Shown here piece by piece: positions 15,646 to 22,601 of a DNA stretch of 64,000 bases (position 1 is the first letter of the stretch; each line of letters begins with the position of its first letter). Source of the DNA: DASRGL01 sp035651115. GTDB lineage: Bacteria; Armatimonadota; Chthonomonadetes; Chthonomonadales; Chthonomonadaceae. Where the stretch lies: assembly GCA_035651115.1 (NCBI GenBank), contig DASRGL010000431.1:1-64000 (forward strand), in the 5' to 3' direction. The translations under genes were made by a program, and so were the position numbers. Under the pieces are notes generated by a model. That model was given only the letters and a program-made list of their open reading frames with translations. It was not told where the DNA came from and did not search any database.

Positions 15646-17598
15646 CTATCCCAACTTGAGCGCGTCCAGTTCCTGTTTCAGCGCGGGCAGGCTCTTGTTC
15701 TCCGCGCGCAGGTTGGCGATCACCTTCTGCCACTCTTCGCCGCGCTGCTGCTGTTCATAGAGTTTGCGGACGCGCGATAGGTATTGCGCGGCCTGCCGGT
15801 AGCTCTCCCGACCGCGCTGCGCGATCAGGTTCTCGGCGGCGCGGCGATAGAGGGCGATGGCCTCATCGGGATAGTCCTTCTCGGCGGCTTCCGCCACGCG
15901 GATAGACAGATTGCCCTGCTGCCAGGAGTACGGATCGAAATAGACGTTCGCGCCGCGCGTCTCCGTGCGGGGCAGCGTATCCAGGGCGCTGCGCACATCT
16001 TTCTCGTCCAGGTAGATGGCGACCAGCGAACTCCAGGCGCCTTTCTTCTCCAGGGTGGCGATCAGGCTGGGCCGCAACTCCTGCCAGACTTCGGCGGGCT
16101 GCCCGCGCAGTTGCGCGGCGGCCTTCACGTCGGCATAGGTCTGCTGGCCGGGAGCCGCCTCGAAGCGGCGCAGTTCGATAGCCAGCGCCTCGCTGCCCAT
16201 GCCGTGCTTGCGGTACTGCTCGCCGAGCCAGGAGAGATACTGAGAGATAAGATGATTCTGCGCAACGGTCCTATCCGGCCTGGACGTCTTGGACGGGCGC
16301 TGGGCCTGCTCCGCCTCTCGCAGCCGTGTCTCGATAAAGGCCAGCCCCGCCGCCACCTGCTCCTTGCCTATCGCCATCAGTTTGTTGGCGAACTGCATCG
16401 CCTCGTGAGGGTTGTCGAGATGTTCACGGGCGACGTCCAGCGCCTCCTCGATGCGCCCGCGTTCCAGCAGCAGGTTCGCCATGTCCTCATAAAGCTGGAA
16501 ATTGCGATATTCGCGCAGCATCTCCTCGTCGTCGAGGCCCGCGTGTTCCTTGAGCGTGACAAGAAACTCGACCAGCCCTCGATTATGGTACTGCTGATAG
16601 AAGTCGCCGCTGCCGGAGCGCATCCCCTTGCGCACCCAGGCTTCCACCGTCTCCCGCTCGGCTGCGGTCGCGCTGCGCGCGATGATCTCCGGCACGTCCG
16701 CCGCCACATCGTTGTCGCCCAGGCCCGAATCGTCGTTCCAGATGTCGAACAGGCTGCGGAACAGTTCCAGGCGGACTTCCGGCGGCATCCGCTCGCTCTC
16801 CGGCAGGTTTGCCTGCGCGTCCAGGCACGCCGCCATGCCGGTGATGCACTCCTCGACCACGCCCGCGATGTCGCCCTCGTCTTCCGTCTCGCCGTAGTGT
16901 TCGGCGGTCTCCAGAGCGATGGCGCTGTAGATGGCTTGCGCATTGGCCCACTGGCCGGATCTGGCGAAGTTGTCGCCGAGCCGCTTCAGGCGATCCAGGT
17001 CGTCGGCGATGCGGCGATCCGCGCCCCACTCGTAGCCCGCGTTGCGGAAAGCCATCTTGACCTGCCGCCGGATGTCTTTGGGGTCTACGGTCAGCGCGGC
17101 CCCGCCACCCGATTCCACGCCGGAGGGGGGCAGAGGCAGGTCGAGCAGGCTTTCCAGTTCCGGCCGGCGCTCCAGCATCTGCAAGAGAAGCGCCTGCAAC
17201 TCCTCCCGGCTCTTGTCTTTCAGCAGGTCGGCGACTTCCGGGCGCAGCGTGAACTGCTCCGGCTTGTGAAGCCAGGTCAGCAGCAGCGCGACGACATGCT
17301 TGCAGAAGCCGCCGCGCGGACAGTTGCACTCGTAGCCGGCCAGCGCCTTGCTGCCCTTTTCGCTGGCAGGAACCAGAGTCGCCTTGACGATATAGGGTTC
17401 ATAGTCCGAACCGGCGCACTGCGCTTGCAGGGTTGCGCCGCGCAGCATCGGTTCGAGGATATGCCCGTTGCGGTAGTAGCTGCGTCCCCGGCTGAAGCTG
17501 CCGCTGTCCGTACTGGACTGGATGAAATCTTCCGTTATCGGCTTGAAGCGGTCTCGGACTTCGGCTCCGGTCTCTGTGTTTCCGCTGGCAGTTGGCAT
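15646..17598 (-). CDS. SWIM zinc-finger protein with helical repeats
   Basis: A 650-residue protein. An N-terminal SWIM motif is clear: YECNCPRGGFCKH, with zinc ligands Cys91, Cys93, Cys99 and His101. The rest is alpha-helical and repeat-like (TPR-type), with many WxxA-like stretches. SWIM domains bind zinc and mediate DNA or protein contacts; no enzymatic domain is visible. Start ATG 17598 lies 12 nt after the stop of the HEAT-repeat gene, so the two are probably co-transcribed and translationally coupled. The cellular role is unknown. Confidence 0.8.
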   Translation of the reverse strand: MPTASGNTETGAEVRDRFKPITEDFIQSSTDSGSFSRGRSYYRNGHILEPMLRGATLQAQCAGSDYEPYIVKATLVPASEKGSKALAGYECNCPRGGFCKHVVALLLTWLHKPEQFTLRPEVADLLKDKSREELQALLLQMLERRPELESLLDLPLPPSGVESGGGAALTVDPKDIRRQVKMAFRNAGYEWGADRRIADDLDRLKRLGDNFARSGQWANAQAIYSAIALETAEHYGETEDEGDIAGVVEECITGMAACLDAQANLPESERMPPEVRLELFRSLFDIWNDDSGLGDNDVAADVPEIIARSATAAERETVEAWVRKGMRSGSGDFYQQYHNRGLVEFLVTLKEHAGLDDEEMLREYRNFQLYEDMANLLLERGRIEEALDVAREHLDNPHEAMQFANKLMAIGKEQVAAGLAFIETRLREAEQAQRPSKTSRPDRTVAQNHLISQYLSWLGEQYRKHGMGSEALAIELRRFEAAPGQQTYADVKAAAQLRGQPAEVWQELRPSLIATLEKKGAWSSLVAIYLDEKDVRSALDTLPRTETRGANVYFDPYSWQQGNLSIRVAEAAEKDYPDEAIALYRRAAENLIAQRGRESYRQAAQYLSRVRKLYEQQQRGEEWQKVIANLRAENKSLPALKQELDALKLG

Positions 17599-17610
17599 GG
17601 GGTGGCATCC

Positions 17611-18552
17611 TTATCGGGTCGGCGCTTGCTCTCTGGCGTTCTGCGCCTCGACTGCGCGCAGCAGTTGGTCGGGTGGCGTTGCGGGCGTCATTCCGGCGGC
17701 AGCCGGGCGCAAAAGCTGGTTGGGCGGCGTGATGGCTCCGGTCGCGGCGGAAGCGCGCAGCAGCGTGGCGCTCTCGCGGGCGCGGCGCACCCGTTCCTGC
17801 ACGAACGGCAGGCACTCCCGCGCGGCGGCCCGCACCTGGGGCGAGGGGTCGGCGTGCAGATACTCGACGACCGGGAGCGCGCGTGCGTCGCCGATCTGTT
17901 CCAGGGCCGTCAGCAGGGGGAGCTTCAGGTTCTGGCCGTAGTCGTCGCTGTAGGCGAGATGGAGCAGCGCGTTCATCTGGTCAGGCGCGATGTAGGCGGC
18001 GTCGCTGGCGCGCACGCGGGGCAGCAGGTGGCGCAGCGCGCGCTCCGCCACATCGCGCACGTAGGAGTCGCCGTCGCGCAGGGCGAGGGCCAGAACGCCG
18101 ACCGCGCGCGGGTCGCCCGCCTTGCTCAGGGCATAAGCGGCATCGCGGCGGGTGCTGGCGGCGCGGTCGGCGGCCCACGCGCCGCCGCCCAACTGGAGTA
18201 TCCACCAGAGCTGCTCGAAGATTTTGCCGCGCGTTAGATAGATCAGCCCGATCATCAGGGTCACGAACGCGGTGCCGGAGACGAGACGATGGCGGCGTCG
18301 GCGGCGCGCGGCCTGCGTCTCGCGCAGCAGCAGCGCCATCGTCTCCTCGACGTTCCGCTTCTTCTCCTCGACATGTTTCAGGGTCGTGAGCAGGTTCTGT
18401 ACTGCCGCCCGCGCCTCGCGCCGCGTGCGCGCCTCCCCACTGCGCAGCGCCGCCATGACCGGCGGCTCTGTGCGAGTCTCTCTCCTCTCTCGCACGGTCT
18501 CGCGTGGCGCGATCAGAGGAGTTTCGTCTGCCTTTAGCTGCACCGATTCCAT
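17611..18552 (-). CDS. HEAT-repeat protein with one membrane segment
   Basis: A 313-residue protein: charged N-terminal region with a coiled-coil-like stretch (about 60-90), one hydrophobic segment (LVSGTAFVTLMIGLIYL, about 97-113), then HEAT-like repeats (DPRAVGVLALALRDGDSYVR, DARALPVVEYLHADPSPQVR). These repeats usually form a protein-binding solenoid. It is first in a two-gene unit with the SWIM protein. No specific family was recognised. Confidence 0.7.
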   Translation of the reverse strand: MESVQLKADETPLIAPRETVRERRETRTEPPVMAALRSGEARTRREARAAVQNLLTTLKHVEEKKRNVEETMALLLRETQAARRRRRHRLVSGTAFVTLMIGLIYLTRGKIFEQLWWILQLGGGAWAADRAASTRRDAAYALSKAGDPRAVGVLALALRDGDSYVRDVAERALRHLLPRVRASDAAYIAPDQMNALLHLAYSDDYGQNLKLPLLTALEQIGDARALPVVEYLHADPSPQVRAAARECLPFVQERVRRARESATLLRASAATGAITPPNQLLRPAAAGMTPATPPDQLLRAVEAQNAREQAPTR

Positions 18553-18757
18553 CGCTTGTTTTCGCGCCCTATCAGGGGGCGTGCCTTCCGTTCTCTTACT
18601 CTATCATACGATTCGCGGTTTGCAAACGGCTTCCTCCTTGCGGACACGCCGGGATTCATTCGGAGGCCCGAATCTTGACGCAGGAATTCTGCCTGTCCTC
18701 TCGTAAGTTTCTCTGCGCCGCACGGCCCAGTCCGTCGCCGCCAGAGGAGCCGATCAG

Positions 18758-18964
18758 ATGAATGACATCGAAAAATACGAGTTCGACCGGCAGGGCTTTC
18801 TTACCATCAAAGAGATGCTGACCCCGGAGGAGACGCGCCGTCTTGCCGCCGTAGACGCGCTGGAAGACCATGCGCTGCGGCGTATAGATCAGCCGCCCCG
18901 TAAGCAGGCGCTCTGGGGCGCGAACTATCATTCTGCCGAGAAGATGAAGGAGCAGACACGATGA
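18758..18964 (+). pseudogene. Truncated phytanoyl-CoA dioxygenase-like gene
   Basis: A 68-residue ORF beginning MNDIEKYEFDRQGFLTIKEM, which matches the N-terminus of PhyH-type Fe(II)/2-oxoglutarate dioxygenases common in this kind of genome. It ends at residue 68, before the HxD...H iron-binding motif, so it cannot be a working dioxygenase. The stop overlaps the next start (ATGA at 18961-18964), as in an operon. A deletion probably removed about 200 residues and left the N-terminus joined to the oxidoreductase gene. Confidence 0.65.
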
Positions 18965-20043
18965 CCTATAGGATGATTCAGGTGGGAACGGGCGGGTTCG
19001 GCGGCGCGTGGTGTCGGCGATTCCTGCCGCCCAATGTGCAGGACGGGCTGATCGAGGTCGTGGCGGCGGTGGATGTCAACCCGGAGGCGCTTCAGAACGC
19101 GCGGGAAGGGCTGGGCCTGCGCGCCGACCAGTGCTATACCGATCTCGACAAGGCGCTGGATGCGAACCGCGCCGATTTCTGCACGATCGTCGTGCCGCCC
19201 GCGTTTCATGAGCAGGTGGTGGATGCCGCGCTCGCGCACGATCTCCATATCCTGTCGGAGAAGCCGATCGCCGACACGCTGGCCGCCTCCCTCCGCATCG
19301 CCGAGAAGGTAAAGCGCGCGGGCAAGAAGATGGGCGTCACGATGAGCCACCGCTTCGACCAGGATAAGACGACGCTGCGCGAAGAACTGCGTTCCGGGCG
19401 GCACGGCGCGCTCGACTATCTGATCTGCCGCTTCACCTGCGACTGCCGCAAGCTCGGAAGCTGGGGCAAGTTCCGCCACGAGATACCCGACGCGCTGATG
19501 ATCGAAGGGGCCGTCCATCATCTCGACCTGCTCATAGATATGACCGGGGCGAAATGCGACACGCTCTACGCGCAGACCTGGAATCCGGTCTGGGGCGAGT
19601 TCGCCGGGGATTCGCAGGGCCTCGTCCTGATGCTGACGGAGAATGGCAAGCGCGTGTTCTACGAAGGCGCGAAGACCAACGCGCACGGGCTGAACGGCTG
19701 GACGCAGGAGTATATTCGGGCGGAGTGCGAGCAGGCGACGCTTGTGCTGGATCACCGCCGCCTGGAACGCTTCCCCTACGATCCCACGCGGCAGTCGGCG
19801 GAGAGGCGGGAGGGACAGGGCGAGCCGATCCCGCTGCGCGAACAGCCGAAGTGGGCCAACACCTGGCTGATCGCAAAGTATGTGCGCTGGCTGGCGGGCG
19901 GCGAGCCGATGGAGACGAACGTGGAGGACAACCTGCAATCGGTCGCGCTGGTCTTTGCCGCCATCGAGAGCAGCCGCACGGGGCAGCCGGTGCGCGTGCA
20001 GGAGTTCCTCGACCGGGCCAGACAGGAGGCGCAGGCGCCATAG
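18961..20043 (+). CDS. Gfo/Idh/MocA family oxidoreductase
   Basis: A 360-residue NAD(P)-dependent dehydrogenase. The N-terminal Rossmann fold has a GTGGFGGAW dinucleotide loop (residues 8-16). The conserved EKPIADTL follows (Lys of EKP in the catalytic position), and then an alpha/beta domain with IEGAVHHLDLLID carrying the catalytic-region histidines. Members oxidise or reduce sugars, inositols and related polyols; substrate is not predictable here. The start overlaps the stop of the phyH remnant by 4 nt. A perfect hairpin follows. Confidence 0.87.
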   Translation: MTYRMIQVGTGGFGGAWCRRFLPPNVQDGLIEVVAAVDVNPEALQNAREGLGLRADQCYTDLDKALDANRADFCTIVVPPAFHEQVVDAALAHDLHILSEKPIADTLAASLRIAEKVKRAGKKMGVTMSHRFDQDKTTLREELRSGRHGALDYLICRFTCDCRKLGSWGKFRHEIPDALMIEGAVHHLDLLIDMTGAKCDTLYAQTWNPVWGEFAGDSQGLVLMLTENGKRVFYEGAKTNAHGLNGWTQEYIRAECEQATLVLDHRRLERFPYDPTRQSAERREGQGEPIPLREQPKWANTWLIAKYVRWLAGGEPMETNVEDNLQSVALVFAAIESSRTGQPVRVQEFLDRARQEAQAP

Positions 20044-20044
20044 C

Positions 20045-20071
20045 AACGGGGCGTCACGGGAACGCCCCGTT
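20045..20071. terminator. Bidirectional terminator hairpin
   Basis: AACGGGGCGT / ACGCCCCGTT with a 7-nt loop, followed by TTGTG. It lies between the convergent oxidoreductase gene and the small minus-strand gene. Confidence 0.7.
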
Positions 20072-20079
20072 TGTGTCCG

Positions 20080-20505
20080 TCAGGCGGCTCCTCCGCCCGT
20101 CGCTTTTGCCGCTGCCTTCTCTGCGTCGTTGTGCGCCTTGACCGAGGCGGAGAGCCGCATGGCCGCGATCTCCAGATCGCGCGTCAACTGCCCGCTGATC
20201 TGCGCGGACTGCGTGCTGCCGTCGCTGCCCGCCCATTCCAGCCGTACCGCGCTCTGTTTGGCGTGGTTGAGGAACGCCATCAGTTGGTGGCACAGGTCGC
20301 GGGCCGCGGTCGGCGAGGAGATGCTGAGCGGCAGCCAGTCGCTAAACGCGCCTTCGCTCTCCTCGCTCTCGGCGGGCTGTGCGCCGCTTTCCGCTTGCGC
20401 GCTCTCCTCGACCGGCTTGCATCCCGGCAGTCTCGGCAGCGATTTCTCGCGAAACTCCTGTAGGCCATTCTCGGTCATGAAGCCGATCCGTGCTTGAAAC
20501 GGCAT
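20080..20505 (-). CDS. Hypothetical protein, 141 residues
   Basis: Start ATG 20505 is preceded by a strong AAGGAGG. The product has a Ser/Glu-rich middle (EESAQAESGAQPAESEESEG) and an amphipathic helical C-terminal half (LCHQLMAFLNHAKQSAVRLEW), ending in an Ala/Gly tail. No signal peptide or known domain was recognised. It follows the other small minus-strand gene and hisS in the same direction and may belong to their transcript. Confidence 0.6.
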   Translation of the reverse strand: MPFQARIGFMTENGLQEFREKSLPRLPGCKPVEESAQAESGAQPAESEESEGAFSDWLPLSISSPTAARDLCHQLMAFLNHAKQSAVRLEWAGSDGSTQSAQISGQLTRDLEIAAMRLSASVKAHNDAEKAAAKATGGGAA

Positions 20506-20548
20506 GGTTTTCCTCCTTTGATGGTGTTGCGGCCCGCATCCGTCGGGG

Positions 20549-20974
20549 CTATCCAGGGAACGGCAACTCCAGCACGCCCCCGGCAGGCAGCAGCTTCCAC
20601 TGCTCCCAACAGGCGCGCAGGCGTTCCCGGATAGTGTCCAGTTGCTCCGGTGTCAGGCGCGGCGGCGGCAGACCGAAGGACGCGCAGGACATCTCCCACA
20701 GGCCGACGATCTCCTCATACGACGCGCCGTTCCACAACTGGGACTGTAAGGTGGTGATAAGCCCCTCGATCTGATTGGCCTCAGCGGGCAGTTCGGGCCG
20801 CGTGCCGGTCGCCGGGTCTATGGCGGTGAACGTCTCGATGTCCCAGCCCTGCGCGATCAGCCCGTAGAAGGCGTTGCGGCAGCCGAGCGTGGTTTCGGCG
20901 ACATAGTGCGTCAGGTCATGGAACGCAAAACGAGCGGCCAGCTTCGACCAGGTAGTCGAGCCGTCGTCGCGCAC
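20549..20974 (-). CDS. Hypothetical protein, start uncertain
   Basis: 141 residues from GTG 20974, with RDDGSTTWSKLAARFAFHDL at the start and HYVAETTLGCRNAFYGLIAQG following. From memory, similar proteins of unknown function have about 15 residues more before RDDGS. Here the open frame does continue upstream in phase (GLAIIIRLCKGENKRDTLVC) right up to the hisS TAG at 21035-21037, but with no ATG, GTG or TTG. Either translation starts at the GTG, or at a rare codon, or the region is an old fusion or mutated start. No catalytic motif recognised. Confidence 0.6.
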   Translation of the reverse strand: MRDDGSTTWSKLAARFAFHDLTHYVAETTLGCRNAFYGLIAQGWDIETFTAIDPATGTRPELPAEANQIEGLITTLQSQLWNGASYEEIVGLWEMSCASFGLPPPRLTPEQLDTIRERLRACWEQWKLLPAGGVLELPFPG

Positions 20975-21034
20975 GCAGACCAGCGTATCGCGCTTATTTT
21001 CGCCTTTGCATAGTCGGATGATTATGGCTAGTCC

Positions 21035-22351
21035 CTATTTTGTCTCCGCGCTGGGCGGATTGGCAAGAGCGCGGAGTTCCGAGACGACATCGGCTAGCGG
21101 AACGTCGCGCTGCTCTTTGGTGGACTGATTGCGGAGGGCCACAACGCCGCGCGCCAACTCGCCGTCGCCCAGAATGAGCGTATACCGCGCGCCCAGATCG
21201 TCGGCGCGCTTGACCTGCGGGCCGAACTTGCGGTTCTTGTAGTCCATATCGGCAGCGATCCCGGCGGCGCGAATCTCGGCCAGCAGACGGACGGCGGCAG
21301 GGCGAACGAGCGACTCATCTCCCAGCGTGATGAGAAAGGCAAAAGGCCGCTCATCCGGGATGGGCAGTTCGATGCCGAGCGCGTCCAGCGTGATCAGGCA
21401 GCGCTCCATGCCCAGCCCGAACCCGATGCCCGGCGTGGGCGGGCCGCCGCACTCTTCCACCAGGCCATCGTAGCGCCCGCCGCCGCCGAGCGCGTTCTGC
21501 GCCCCCAACTCCGTCCCGACGATCTCGAACGCCGTTTTGGTATAGTAATCGAAGCCGCGCACCAGCCGGTGATCTATGACGAACGGCACGCCCGCCGCGC
21601 GCAGATAGCTTTGCAGCTTCTCGAAATGGTCGCGGCTCTCCGGGTCCAGGTAGTCGAGCAGGCGCGGAGCCTCGGCCAGCAGGCGCAGATCGTTCGTGTC
21701 TTTGGTATCCAGCATCCGCAGCGGATTGGCCGCGAAACGCGCCTGTCCCTCCGCGCTCATCTCCGCAAGGAACGGGCGCACATAGTCCCGCAGCGCCTCT
21801 TTATAAGCCGCGCGCGACTCCGGCGTGCCGACTGAGTTGATGCGCAACTCCTGCCCGGTGATGCCGAGCGTGCGATAGAAGGTCATCGCCAGCAGAATCA
21901 CCTCGGCGTCAACGGCCGGGTCGGCGGAACCGAACGCCTCGATGCCCAACTGCTGGTGCTGCCGGTAGCGCCCGCGCTGGCCGCGCTCATAGCGGAAATT
22001 CTGCCCGATGTAGTAGAGTTTGAGCAGCGGGTTCTCGGCGAACAGCTTATGCTCGATGCAGGCGCGCACGACCGGAGCCGTGCCTTCCGGCTTCAGGGTC
22101 AGGCTGCGCTCTCCCCGGTCGGTGAAGGTGAACATCTCCTTGCTGACGATGTCCGTCGCCTCGCCGATGCTGCGCGTGAACAGTTCCGTCTGCTCCAGAA
22201 TAGGCGTGCGTATCTCGCGGTAGCCGAAGCGGCGGCAGACCTCGCGGAAGACGCCCTCGACATAGCGCCATCGGGCCGTCTGGAGCCAGGCGTCTTTGGC
22301 GGGCGGGGTGGGGAGGACATCGTACATATAGGGCGGCGCGGCGTATCGCAT
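21035..22351 (-). CDS. hisS: Histidyl-tRNA synthetase
   Basis: A 438-residue class II aminoacyl-tRNA synthetase of normal length. Motif 2 region: TLKPEGTAPVVRACIEH. Histidine-specific segments: GFDYYTKTAFEIVG (HisA-type) and GGGRYDGLVEECGGP, then motif 3 GFGLGMERCL and the C-terminal anticodon-binding domain (AAGIAADMDYKNRKFGPQVK). It charges tRNA-His in the cytoplasm. A TTGACT-N18-TACAAT promoter lies at 22420-22391 on the minus strand. The stop codon is followed in frame by the next ORF. Confidence 0.95.
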   Translation of the reverse strand: MRYAAPPYMYDVLPTPPAKDAWLQTARWRYVEGVFREVCRRFGYREIRTPILEQTELFTRSIGEATDIVSKEMFTFTDRGERSLTLKPEGTAPVVRACIEHKLFAENPLLKLYYIGQNFRYERGQRGRYRQHQQLGIEAFGSADPAVDAEVILLAMTFYRTLGITGQELRINSVGTPESRAAYKEALRDYVRPFLAEMSAEGQARFAANPLRMLDTKDTNDLRLLAEAPRLLDYLDPESRDHFEKLQSYLRAAGVPFVIDHRLVRGFDYYTKTAFEIVGTELGAQNALGGGGRYDGLVEECGGPPTPGIGFGLGMERCLITLDALGIELPIPDERPFAFLITLGDESLVRPAAVRLLAEIRAAGIAADMDYKNRKFGPQVKRADDLGARYTLILGDGELARGVVALRNQSTKEQRDVPLADVVSELRALANPPSAETK

Positions 22352-22390
22352 GGCAGACTCGAAACCTCATGGGGCAGGATGATAGCCTCT

Positions 22391-22420
22391 ATTGTACGGC
22401 AGGAATCGGCCCGAAGTCAA
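22391..22420 (-). promoter_or_regulatory. Predicted hisS promoter
   Basis: Minus strand TTGACT (22420-22415), 18-nt spacer, TACAAT (22396-22391), about 40 nt before the hisS ATG. Confidence 0.6.
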
Positions 22421-22601
22421 ATCGGCGCGGAAAACGGAGGGGCCTGCCGGCGGGAGCGGCAGCGCGGGTAGAGCAGGGGAAGCGTGCCACAATTTTGAAA
22501 AAAGTATCACGCGCGGCAATTTTCCGGCGGGCGAAGACGTAGAATGGATATGTCTGTACTGCCTCTTTCCGCTTCTGCCACAATAGGGTGAGTAGCTGAC
22601 C

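Noticed and set aside
14628..21037. Genome-wide recoding of TAG, suggested by two frames that continue past TAG
   Set aside because: TAG ends several intact genes here at the expected family C-terminus (hydroxyacyl-CoA dehydrogenase, selenium-binding protein, hisS), so it acts as a normal stop.
22380..22601. Cobalamin or nickel/cobalt riboswitch upstream of the CbiM-CbiQ gene
   Set aside because: The leader has GC-rich stems but no B12-box-like sequence and no recognisable NiCo consensus. A covariance search would be needed.
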